A program made the position numbers and the translations under genes. A DNA stretch of 64,000 nt from Acrocarpospora macrocephala (GTDB lineage Bacteria; Actinomycetota; Actinomycetes; Streptosporangiales; Streptosporangiaceae): contig NZ_BLAE01000029.1 in NCBI RefSeq assembly GCF_009687865.1, positions 85,318 to 149,317 of the forward strand, given 5' to 3'. The notes beneath the pieces are model-generated. The model was not told where the DNA came from and did no database searches. It saw only the letters and a program-made list of their open reading frames with translations. Positions within the stretch are counted from its first letter, which is position 1. Every line of letters begins with the position of its first letter. Of the stretch, positions 1 to 7,315 are shown piece by piece.

Positions 1-1
1 G

Positions 2-1204
2 CGCGGCTTCGACCCGTCGCTGCTCTTCGACGACGACGGGCGCGCGTGGATGTGCGGAGCCCGCGAGAAGGCCGCCAAACAATACGACGGCGACACCGAG
101 ATCTGGCTCCGCGAGCTCGACCTGACCACCATGAAGCTCGTCGGCGAGGAACACGTCATCTGGGAGCCCGTACAACGCGGCGGCATCTGGGCCGAAGGCC
201 CGCACATCTACCTGGTCAACGGCCGCTACTACCTGCTGACCTCCGAGGGCGGCACCGCCGAAGGCCACGCCATCATGGTCGCCCGCGCCGACCAGATCAC
301 CGGCCCTTACGAGCCCAACCCCCGCAACCCCATCCTCACCCACCGCCACCTCGGCCTCCGCCACCCGATCACCAGCACCGGCCACCCCGACCTGGTGCAA
401 ACCCAGGACGGCGACTGGTGGTCCGTCCTCCTGGCCACCCGCCCCTACGGCGGCCCCGCCTCCGGCCCGCTCACCATGGCCGCCGTACGCGCCGACAGCG
501 GCTACAACCTGGGCCGAGAAACCTTCCTCACCAGCGTCCACTGGGAAGACGACTGGCCGGTCTACGACCTCGTCCAGCCCGAAATGCCCGCCCCCGCCCT
601 CCCCGTCCACCACTGGCCCGCCGTCCCCGCCTGCGACCACTTCGACGGGCCACGGCTGTCTCCGGCTTGGAACCATCTGCGCACCCCACGAGAGCCGTAC
701 TGGAGCCTCGCGGACAGCCGTCTCACGTTGAGCCTGCGCCCCCAGACGCTGACAGAATGGGGCAATCCCAGCCTCATCGCCCGGCGCCAGCAGCACATGG
801 ACTTCGCCGCCCACACCGTCCTGGAGTTCCAGCCACAGGGCGCGGAGAGCGCCGGTCTCGCGCTGATCCAGAACGACGAATACCAGATCAGGTTCGCGCG
901 CTCCGCACACGGCCTAACGCTGATCCGGCGCGCGTCCGGGGTCGACACCGTCGTCGCCACCACCGAGTCACACGCGGGCAGGACCTGGCTCGGCGTCGAG
1001 GCCCACGGCCAGGACTACCGTTTCAGGTACGCCGAGGCACCCGGCGAATGGCGGGACCTGGGCGGCCCGGTGGACGGCCGCCTCCTCAGCTCCACCACCT
1101 CCGGCGGCTTCACCGGCACCATGATCGCCCTGTACGCCACCTCCAACGGCACCCCCACCACCAACACCGCCTCCTTCGACTGGTTCGAATACCAACCCAT
1201 CTGA
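2..1204 (+). CDS. Glycoside hydrolase family 43 (beta-xylosidase / arabinofuranosidase type), 3' part
   Basis: Open from the left edge; 400 residues remain and roughly the first 100-130 residues of the family are missing. The start lies outside the window. The visible part opens with the FDPSLLFDDDG blade segment typical of GH43 five-bladed propellers. The WAEGPHIY segment near residue 63 carries the glutamate that acts as general acid in this family. The last 190 residues, after about residue 210, look like the C-terminal beta-sandwich (GH43_C2 / DUF1349-like) of XynB-type enzymes. It is expected to hydrolyse beta-xylosides or arabinosides from hemicellulose fragments. No signal peptide can be judged because the N-terminus is absent. 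It ends at TGA and is followed by a stem-loop at 1310-1351. Family assignment is firm; substrate is inferred. Confidence 0.88.
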   Translation, partial: RGFDPSLLFDDDGRAWMCGAREKAAKQYDGDTEIWLRELDLTTMKLVGEEHVIWEPVQRGGIWAEGPHIYLVNGRYYLLTSEGGTAEGHAIMVARADQITGPYEPNPRNPILTHRHLGLRHPITSTGHPDLVQTQDGDWWSVLLATRPYGGPASGPLTMAAVRADSGYNLGRETFLTSVHWEDDWPVYDLVQPEMPAPALPVHHWPAVPACDHFDGPRLSPAWNHLRTPREPYWSLADSRLTLSLRPQTLTEWGNPSLIARRQQHMDFAAHTVLEFQPQGAESAGLALIQNDEYQIRFARSAHGLTLIRRASGVDTVVATTESHAGRTWLGVEAHGQDYRFRYAEAPGEWRDLGGPVDGRLLSSTTSGGFTGTMIALYATSNGTPTTNTASFDWFEYQPI

Positions 1205-1232
1205 GACCCACGTCCCGAGCGGCTGCCTTCCG

Positions 1233-1290
1233 CGCCGTTATCCGGCGCCGTTCACGACCGCACCCCATCCCGCCGCACCGGCGCCAAGAG
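1233..1290 (+). repeat. Dispersed 58-bp intergenic repeat, copy 1
   Basis: The core begins CGCCGTTATCCGGCGCCGTT and ends CCGCACCGGCGCCAAGAG, so each end carries a GGCGCC palindrome. The same 58-bp layout recurs in the opposite orientation at about 1526-1583 and 1702-1759, and in the same orientation at 63777-63834 near the other end of the window. The middle 20-25 bases vary. All copies are intergenic. This looks like a small non-autonomous or extragenic palindromic repeat family. Confidence 0.75.
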
Positions 1291-1309
1291 AGGCCGGGCC
1301 GGGCATCCG

Positions 1310-1351
1310 AGGCTTGAAATCCCTGTGCTTTCTGCTGGGGATTCGAGGCCT
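1310..1351. terminator. Imperfect stem-loop between convergent genes
   Basis: An arm at 1310-1323 pairs with 1338-1351 (11 of 14 positions) around a 14-base loop. It sits 106 bp after the GH43 stop and lies between convergent genes. There is no U-tract, which is usual in actinobacteria. A role as transcription barrier is inferred. Confidence 0.45.
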
Positions 1352-1466
1352 GGGCTGTTTGTGGTGCTCGGAGATGCTTGCCTGATGTCCTCATGCTCCA
1401 GGCCTGGGCAGTCGGAGAGGATCTCCTCGAAGCTCCATCCGCCTGCCGGACGAGAGTGCTGGGCGC

Positions 1467-1818
1467 GTCGGCGCGGAGGTTTGGAACTCCCATTCCTGAG
1501 AGTTCCCGTCCCGGTGCGGCGGTCCCTTTTGGCGCCGGTGCGGTGAGAAGTGTCGCGGTGTTGAACGGCGCCGGATAACGGCGAGGAATCTGGAGCCTTG
1601 TACGTGCTCGGTGGCGATGGGGAGGGTCAATCCAGTAGGTGTGTCGGCGCGGAGGTTTGGAACTCCCATTCCTGAGAGTTCCCGCCCCGGTGCGGCGGTC
1701 CCTTTTGGCGCCGGTGCGGTGAGAAGTGTCGCGGTGGTGAACGGCGCCGGATAACGGCGAGGAGCCTGGAGCCTCGTACGTGCTTGGTGGCGTTGGGGAG
1801 GGTCAATCCAGTAGGTGT
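1467..1818. repeat. Two-copy 176-bp tandem duplication overlapping the 3' end of the S9 peptidase gene
   Basis: Bases 1467-1642 and 1643-1818 are direct tandem copies with about seven mismatches (roughly 96% identity). Each copy contains a perfect hairpin with 7-bp arms GGAACTC/GAGTTCC (1484-1507 and 1660-1683) and one inverted copy of the 58-bp dispersed repeat. Copy 2 runs into the last codons and stop of the peptidase gene, so copy 1 holds a displaced copy of that gene end. Together with copy 1 of the dispersed repeat this fills the 598-bp gap 1205-1802, in which I see no gene. Confidence 0.9.
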
Positions 1819-3929
1819 GTCTGGAACCAGGCGATCATTCGTTCGGTGCGGTCGATTCGGCGGTCCAGGCGGGCGGTGTGGGTGAGGGAGTGGTCGGAGT
1901 CGGGGTAGAGGATGTATTCGACTTTGCGGCCGAGGCGGCGGAGGGCGACGAACATCTGCTCGGCGTCTGAGGGTGGGCAGCGGTGGTCCTGTTCGCCTTG
2001 GAGGAGCAGGAGTGGGGTGGTGATGGTCGCGACGTGGCGGAGTGGGGAGATCTTCCAGAGGTGGTCGATGCCTTCTGGGGTCCAGACGTCGCCGAGGGCT
2101 GAGTCCACGTCGTAGATCGCTCCTAGGTCGCAGGCGGCGAAGCTGGAGATCTGGTTGGTGACGCCGTTCTGGCTGACCGCCGCCCGGAAGCGGTCGGACG
2201 TGCCGATTAGCCAGTTGGTGAGGAAGCCGCCGTAGGAGTTGCCGTAGCAGCCGATTCGGGTGGGGTCGGCGAGGCCGAGGGTGATGAGGGCGTCCAGGAC
2301 GGTGTGGCAGTCTTCGGCGTCAGGGTCGCCCCAGTTGGGGCCTAGGGCGGCGCCGAAGGCGTACCCGCGGTGGAAGGAGCCGCGGATGTTGGGGCGGACG
2401 ACCAGGAAACCGGCGGCGGCGAGGAGTAGGGCGTCGGTGTCGGGTTCGACCGGCCAGGCCCAGGCGGGGCCGCCGTGGAGTTGCAGGATCACGGGGAGGG
2501 GTTCGTCCGAGGGGGGTCCGACCAGGAAGACCTGGATGCCGTCGATTTCGAGTTCCCGTTGGATGGGGCGTTCGAAGCTGGACAGCCAGGCCACGCCCGA
2601 GCGGAACAGGAGTTCTGGGTCGCCTTCCGGGGTGAGCCGGTAGAGATCGGGGCGGGCCGCGCCGCCGAAGGTCGCGATCGCGCACACCACGCCGCCGGCG
2701 GCGGCCAGCGCGTGGACGACCGGGTCGAGTCGCACGGGGGTTAGATCGACGATCCCGGTGTCCGTCACCCGCTGGGCGATCTCCCGGCCGTTGTCGCAGG
2801 TGACCGTGAGGCGTTCGTCCGTGGTCGGAGCCTGGCCGGAGAACCGGTCGAGGTGGCCGGTCAGGGAGATGGGGGATCTATCCGGAACGGTGTGCCACAG
2901 CTGCTCGTTCTCGAAGTCGGTCGGGCGGCGTGACGGGGCCGCGACGCAGATGACGGTTCCGTCCGGGTCGTAGGAGAAGCGCGTCACCGGACCCGCGACC
3001 CAACTGGCCAGAGTGATCGGCCCTCCGGCCAGCGGAACTTCGTAGACCTGCGGATTCGGGTCGAGATCCGCGTCGGGCCGGGGATCGGCGATGAAGCCCA
3101 CCTTCGTCCCGCAGGGCGCGACCCGCGGACTCGACGCCCACCACTCACCCGAGGTCAGGCGGACCGTCCTGCCGTCAGGCCCGATCAGATGCAGGTGGGT
3201 GGGATGCAGCCGTAATCCGTGGCCGTCCTCGCGCCAATCCAGCCGACGAATCACCCGCGCGGTCGATTTCCCCGACATGACCGGAGAGTCCTCGTCGGGA
3301 GCGACGACGACGAAGGACGCCCCAAACCAGGCGTAGTCCGTGACGCCCTTCGGAAATGACGTGACCTTGGTCGCCGGACCTCCAGACGAGGGCCGGGTGT
3401 GCAACTGGTCCTTGAACAGATACGCCAAGGTGCGTCCATCAGGAGAGAAACGCGGAGTCGACGCCTCCAGCGCGATCACGGTCGCAGCGACACCTGAAGC
3501 GATCGGTGCCTTCGAGGGGATGCTCGGCGGCCTCTCGCCCGAAGCGATGGATGTCGCGGCGACGACCGGCCGCCCTCCGCCGGAAGCGATCGGTGCCTTC
3601 GCGGCGATGCTCGGCGGCCCTTCGTCTGAAGCGATGGATGTCTTCGCAGCGACGGTTGGCCGCCTTTCGCCGGAAGCGATCGGTGCTTTCGCGGCGACGA
3701 CCGGAGGCCCGCCATCCGAATCGATCGATTTCTCGGTGGCGACCGGCAATCCCTGAGCCGTCTCCGAAGCGGCGAGCTGGGATCCCGCGCTCGGGATTGG
3801 GACGGTCAGCAGGCGGTGGTGTTCCTTGCCGCGAACCACGCGGCGTTCGATGACGGCTGCGAGCGCCCCGTTCGGAGCGACGTCCAGCTCTGTCAGCAGC
3901 CGGTCGGCTGCCAGGTCCTGCGGGCGCAT
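1803..3929 (-). CDS. S9 family prolyl-oligopeptidase-type peptidase with a repeat insertion
   Basis: 708 residues. The ATG at 3929 is chosen because AAGGGGG lies 7 bases upstream; the open frame itself continues further. The N-terminal part is a beta-propeller. The C-terminal alpha/beta-hydrolase domain has the triad in order: Ser in GNSYGG (about residue 564), Asp in GEQDHRC (about 648) and His in SDHSLTH (about 680). This is the dipeptidyl/acylaminoacyl peptidase branch, expected to cleave short peptides in the cytosol, as no signal peptide is seen. Residues about 62-145 are a repeat tract of about six 15-residue units of the type AIASGxxPxxVAAK, placed between the first propeller strand pair and the next one. 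Its codons are richer in A/T at position 3 than the rest of the gene. Divergent from the amidohydrolase gene, with 97 bp between the starts. Confidence 0.88.
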   Translation of the reverse strand: MRPQDLAADRLLTELDVAPNGALAAVIERRVVRGKEHHRLLTVPIPSAGSQLAASETAQGLPVATEKSIDSDGGPPVVAAKAPIASGERRPTVAAKTSIASDEGPPSIAAKAPIASGGGRPVVAATSIASGERPPSIPSKAPIASGVAATVIALEASTPRFSPDGRTLAYLFKDQLHTRPSSGGPATKVTSFPKGVTDYAWFGASFVVVAPDEDSPVMSGKSTARVIRRLDWREDGHGLRLHPTHLHLIGPDGRTVRLTSGEWWASSPRVAPCGTKVGFIADPRPDADLDPNPQVYEVPLAGGPITLASWVAGPVTRFSYDPDGTVICVAAPSRRPTDFENEQLWHTVPDRSPISLTGHLDRFSGQAPTTDERLTVTCDNGREIAQRVTDTGIVDLTPVRLDPVVHALAAAGGVVCAIATFGGAARPDLYRLTPEGDPELLFRSGVAWLSSFERPIQRELEIDGIQVFLVGPPSDEPLPVILQLHGGPAWAWPVEPDTDALLLAAAGFLVVRPNIRGSFHRGYAFGAALGPNWGDPDAEDCHTVLDALITLGLADPTRIGCYGNSYGGFLTNWLIGTSDRFRAAVSQNGVTNQISSFAACDLGAIYDVDSALGDVWTPEGIDHLWKISPLRHVATITTPLLLLQGEQDHRCPPSDAEQMFVALRRLGRKVEYILYPDSDHSLTHTARLDRRIDRTERMIAWFQTHLLD
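3496..3745 (-). repeat. In-frame 45-bp tandem repeat inside the S9 peptidase gene
   Basis: Units start with GAAGCGAT (plus strand) at 3496, 3541, 3583, 3628, 3673 and a diverged one at 3718. The spacings are 45, 42, 45, 45 and 45, so every step keeps the reading frame. Two sub-types alternate. There are no stop codons in the coding frame or in at least two other frames. Confidence 0.92.
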
Positions 3930-4026
3930 CCGCGTACCCCCTTGCTCAGGGATGGAGCGTAGTGAATGACTATTGCCAAGGTAAAGAGTGCTGTGTTTGA
4001 GTGGCGAATCAGGAAAGGGGGGTTCG

Positions 4027-5250
4027 ATGGCGGACAAGGCGGTGCGGTGTGCGCGGCTGGTGGACGTGGTCGCGGGGCGGGTGCTCGACGATCAGGTGAT
4101 CCTGATCGAGGGGGAGCGGGTGGTCGATGTCCGCCCTGTCGCCGAGGTCGCGTTCGAGGGTGAACTGATCGATCTGGGCGACGTGACGGTAACGCCTGGG
4201 CTGATCGATCTGCACACTCACCTGGTCGGTGTCGCGGCCTGTGGTGACTACGCGCAGGAGCTCAAGTACAGCGCCGCCCAGCAGACTCTGGCCGGGGTGC
4301 CCAATGCCCGCGACACGCTGATGGCTGGATTCACCACCGTCCGCGATGTAGGGACATTTCGGGCATTTCTGGATGTGGCACTACGGGATGCCATTGACGC
4401 CGGGCACATCCTGGGGCCCCGGATGGCGGTCGCAGGGGCGTACATCACCGTCAAGGGCGGCGGGGGCATGGTCACCGGCCTCGCGCCCGACATCGAGCTG
4501 CCGCGTGAGTTCCGGTTCGGCCAGACCTCCGGCGTGGACGACATCCGCGAGCGGGTCCGCGAGATCATCTTCAACGGCGCCGACCTGATCAAAGTGATCG
4601 CCACCGGCGCGGTCCTCGCCAACGGCACCGTCCCCGGCGCCCCCGAACTCACCGAGCCCCAGCTCCGCGCCGCCGTCGAGGAAGCCTCCTGGTACGGCCG
4701 CTATGTCGCCGCCCACGCCCACGGCACCGAAGGCATCAAACGCGCGATCCGCGCGGGCGTGCGCTCCATCGAACACGCCTGCTTCCTCGACGACGAGGGC
4801 GTGGACCTGATGATCGAACACGGCACCTACCTGTCCGCCGACATCTGGTGGGCCGACTGGATCACCGAGACCGGCCCGTCCCAGGGCTACGACGCCGAAC
4901 AGCTCCGCAAGAACGACGAGACCGCCGAAGCCCAGCGCACCGCGTTCGCCAAGGCCGTCAAAGCCGGCGTGAAGATCGGTTTCGGCACCGACGCGGGCGG
5001 CTTCCCGCACGGCCTCCAGGCCCGCCAGCTCGCCACCATGGTCGAACACGGCATGACCCCCGTGGCCGCCCTCCGCGCCGCAACCCTGACCAGCGCTGAA
5101 TGCATGGGCTGGGAAGACCGGGTGGGCTCGCTCACCCCCGGCAGGTACGCCGACCTGATCGCCATCCCCGGCACCCTAGATATCCAGAAATTTCAGCACG
5201 TGCCCTTCGTGATGAAGGGCGGCGCGGTCGTCAAGAACGAGCTCGGGTGA
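4027..5250 (+). CDS. Amidohydrolase family metal-dependent hydrolase (imidazolonepropionase / Xaa-Pro dipeptidase-like)
   Basis: 407 residues. The ATG at 4027 follows AGGAAAGGGGGG closely, so the upstream in-frame start at 3988 is rejected. An N-terminal small beta domain is followed by the TIM barrel. Metal ligands visible are HTH (residues 63 and 65), Lys in the LIKVIATG segment (about 189), His in AAHAHG (about 231), His in SIEHAC (about 250) and Asp in GTDAGG (about 323). This matches the COG1228 group, whose members open cyclic amides or cleave N-acyl or peptide bonds. As first gene of a six-gene overlapping operon that also holds an amino-acid-dehydrogenase family member, it probably releases an amino acid or an acid from an amide. 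Its stop overlaps the next start as GTGA. The exact substrate cannot be read from the sequence. Confidence 0.87.
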   Translation: MADKAVRCARLVDVVAGRVLDDQVILIEGERVVDVRPVAEVAFEGELIDLGDVTVTPGLIDLHTHLVGVAACGDYAQELKYSAAQQTLAGVPNARDTLMAGFTTVRDVGTFRAFLDVALRDAIDAGHILGPRMAVAGAYITVKGGGGMVTGLAPDIELPREFRFGQTSGVDDIRERVREIIFNGADLIKVIATGAVLANGTVPGAPELTEPQLRAAVEEASWYGRYVAAHAHGTEGIKRAIRAGVRSIEHACFLDDEGVDLMIEHGTYLSADIWWADWITETGPSQGYDAEQLRKNDETAEAQRTAFAKAVKAGVKIGFGTDAGGFPHGLQARQLATMVEHGMTPVAALRAATLTSAECMGWEDRVGSLTPGRYADLIAIPGTLDIQKFQHVPFVMKGGAVVKNELG

Positions 5251-6182
5251 ACCGCTCCTACCTCGCCGGAATCGCCGCCCTGGTCAGCGTCACCGCGATC
5301 TGGGGTTCCACATTCCCGCTGACCAAGGACATGCTGCTCCGCCTACCCGTAGCGGACCTGTACGCCGTGCGCTTCGCGATCGCGGTCGCCGTCCTGGTGG
5401 CCATCCGGCCAAGATCCCTCCTCGGACTCACCCGCCGCACCTGGCTGACCGGAATCGCCCTCGGCCTGGTGTACGGCGCCGCCCTCGTCGTCCAGACCCT
5501 CGCGCTGATCGAACTGCCGTCGTCGGTGTCGGGTTTCGTGACCGGGTCGTACCTCGTGCTGACGCCGTTACTGGCCTGGGTCTGGACCAGAACCGTGCCG
5601 GAACGCAGAACCTGGGTCGCGGTCGCCCTGGCCACCGCCGGAATGGCCGCGTTCACCCTGCTCAGCGGCGGCGACACCGGCGGCGAGATCGCGCCGGGCC
5701 CGGTCGCGCTGACCCTGCTCTCCGCCGCCCTCTACGCGGTGCACATCGTCGCCCTCGGCCGCTGGTCCAGCCCCGGGGACGCGTACCCCCTGTCGATCAT
5801 CCAGATCCTCACCCTGACCGTGATCATGTGGGCGGCCGCCGCGCCCGGCGGCGTGGCCACGCCCGCGACCCCCGCCGACTGGGCCGGGGTCCTCTACCTG
5901 GCCACCATCGCCGGAGCCTTCACCTTCCTGGCCCAGACCTGGGCGCAGGCCCACGTCCCGCCCACGGCCGCCGCCGTCGTCATCTCGGCGGAACCGCTGT
6001 GGGCCACCGGCTTCGCCTTCGCCCTCTACGACGAGGCGCTCACCTGGCCCGTCCTCGCCGGCGGCGCCTGCGTGGTCGCCGCGATGATCCTGGTCGCCTG
6101 GCCTCGGCGCGAGGCGGCCGTCCCCCACTGGCTTCCTGAGGAGGCGACATGTCCCGCGTCCCCCGTACCGCCCGGGCGCTGA
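5247..6182 (+). CDS. EamA/DMT-superfamily transporter
   Basis: 311 residues, about ten predicted membrane helices arranged as two EamA repeats. The start WGSTF motif after the first helix is typical of the drug/metabolite transporter superfamily. The GTG at 5247 overlaps the preceding TGA, so translation is coupled. The C-terminus overlaps the acyl-CoA dehydrogenase start by 34 bp. Members export or import small metabolites, often amino acids. In this operon it could move the substrate of the amidohydrolase or relieve a build-up of an intermediate. The direction of transport is unknown. Confidence 0.85.
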   Translation: MNRSYLAGIAALVSVTAIWGSTFPLTKDMLLRLPVADLYAVRFAIAVAVLVAIRPRSLLGLTRRTWLTGIALGLVYGAALVVQTLALIELPSSVSGFVTGSYLVLTPLLAWVWTRTVPERRTWVAVALATAGMAAFTLLSGGDTGGEIAPGPVALTLLSAALYAVHIVALGRWSSPGDAYPLSIIQILTLTVIMWAAAAPGGVATPATPADWAGVLYLATIAGAFTFLAQTWAQAHVPPTAAAVVISAEPLWATGFAFALYDEALTWPVLAGGACVVAAMILVAWPRREAAVPHWLPEEATCPASPVPPGR

Positions 6183-7315
6183 CCGAGGAGCAGGCGGACG
6201 CCGTCCGGCTGGCCCGCGAATTCGCCGCCGCCGAGATCCGGCCGCGCGCCCGGGAGGTGGACGAGGCCGATCACGTGCTGCCCCGGGAGATCTGGGCCAA
6301 AGCCGCTGGGATCGGATTGACCTCGTTCATGATTCCCGAGACGTACGGCGGGGGCGGGGTGGCCGATCTGGTCACCCAGTGCCTGGTACAGGAGGAGTTG
6401 TGCCATGGCGACATCGCGATCGGCAACCTGGTCACCTCCAACGGCTTCTTCGCCGCGCCCGTGCTCGAACTCGGCACCGAAGAGCAGCGGAAACGCTTCC
6501 TGACGCCGCTCTGCTCCGCGGATCCGCCGCTGACCGCGCTGGCCACCACCGAGCCGGGCGTCGGCTCGGACGCCGCCGCGATCACCACCCGGGCGGTACG
6601 CGTCGGCGACCACTACGTCCTGACCGGCCAGAAATCCTGGATCTCCAACGCACCTTTCGCCGACTATTTCGTCATTTTCGCCACTGTCGCGCCGGGAACC
6701 CGGTCGAAAGGCATCACCGCTTTCGTGGTCGAACGCGACACCCCCGGCCTGACGATCGGCAACCCGATGCCCAAGATGGGCCAGCGTGGCATCGCCTGCG
6801 CCGAGCTGTTCCTGGACGGGGTCAGGGTGCCGGTGGAGAACCGGCTAGGCGAGGAGGGCCAGGGCTTCTACGGCCTGATGCGAACCTTCGACGCCTCTCG
6901 CATCCTGATCGCCGCCGCCTGCACCGGCCTGTCCCGGGCCGCCCTCGACACCGCACTCGCCTACGCGAAGGACCGCGAACAGTTCGGCGTCAGAATCATC
7001 GACCACCAGTCGGTGGCCTTCCGCCTCGCCGACATGGCCACCAAGACGGATATTTCACGACTGGTAACCATGCGTGCCGCAGAACTGTACGACACCGGCG
7101 CGACCGTCACCGAAGAGGCCGCGATCGCCAAGCTGACGGCCTCAGAACACGCGATGTGGTGCACCTGGGCCGCCGTGCAAACCCACGGCGGCTGGGGCTA
7201 CTCCCGCGAATTCCTGGTCGAGAAGTGGATGCGCGACGCCAAGCTAGAGGAACTCGAGGAAGGCACCTCCGACATCCAGCGCCTGATCATCTCCCGCTCC
7301 CTGGCCCGCACATGA
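6149..7315 (+). CDS. Acyl-CoA dehydrogenase
   Basis: 388 residues, the usual length. The ATG at 6149 has GAGGAGG seven bases upstream, inside the transporter gene. All parts of the fold are present: an N-terminal helical domain, a middle beta domain with the FAD-binding TTEPGVGSD and SWISNA segments, and a C-terminal helical bundle. The glutamate of the EEGTSDIQ segment (about residue 371) is in the place of the catalytic base used by short- and branched-chain enzymes. It should oxidise an acyl-CoA to the 2-enoyl-CoA and pass electrons to ETF. In this operon it would act after the acyl-CoA synthetase. The stop overlaps the next ATG by ATGA. Confidence 0.92.
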   Translation: MSRVPRTARALTEEQADAVRLAREFAAAEIRPRAREVDEADHVLPREIWAKAAGIGLTSFMIPETYGGGGVADLVTQCLVQEELCHGDIAIGNLVTSNGFFAAPVLELGTEEQRKRFLTPLCSADPPLTALATTEPGVGSDAAAITTRAVRVGDHYVLTGQKSWISNAPFADYFVIFATVAPGTRSKGITAFVVERDTPGLTIGNPMPKMGQRGIACAELFLDGVRVPVENRLGEEGQGFYGLMRTFDASRILIAAACTGLSRAALDTALAYAKDREQFGVRIIDHQSVAFRLADMATKTDISRLVTMRAAELYDTGATVTEEAAIAKLTASEHAMWCTWAAVQTHGGWGYSREFLVEKWMRDAKLEELEEGTSDIQRLIISRSLART

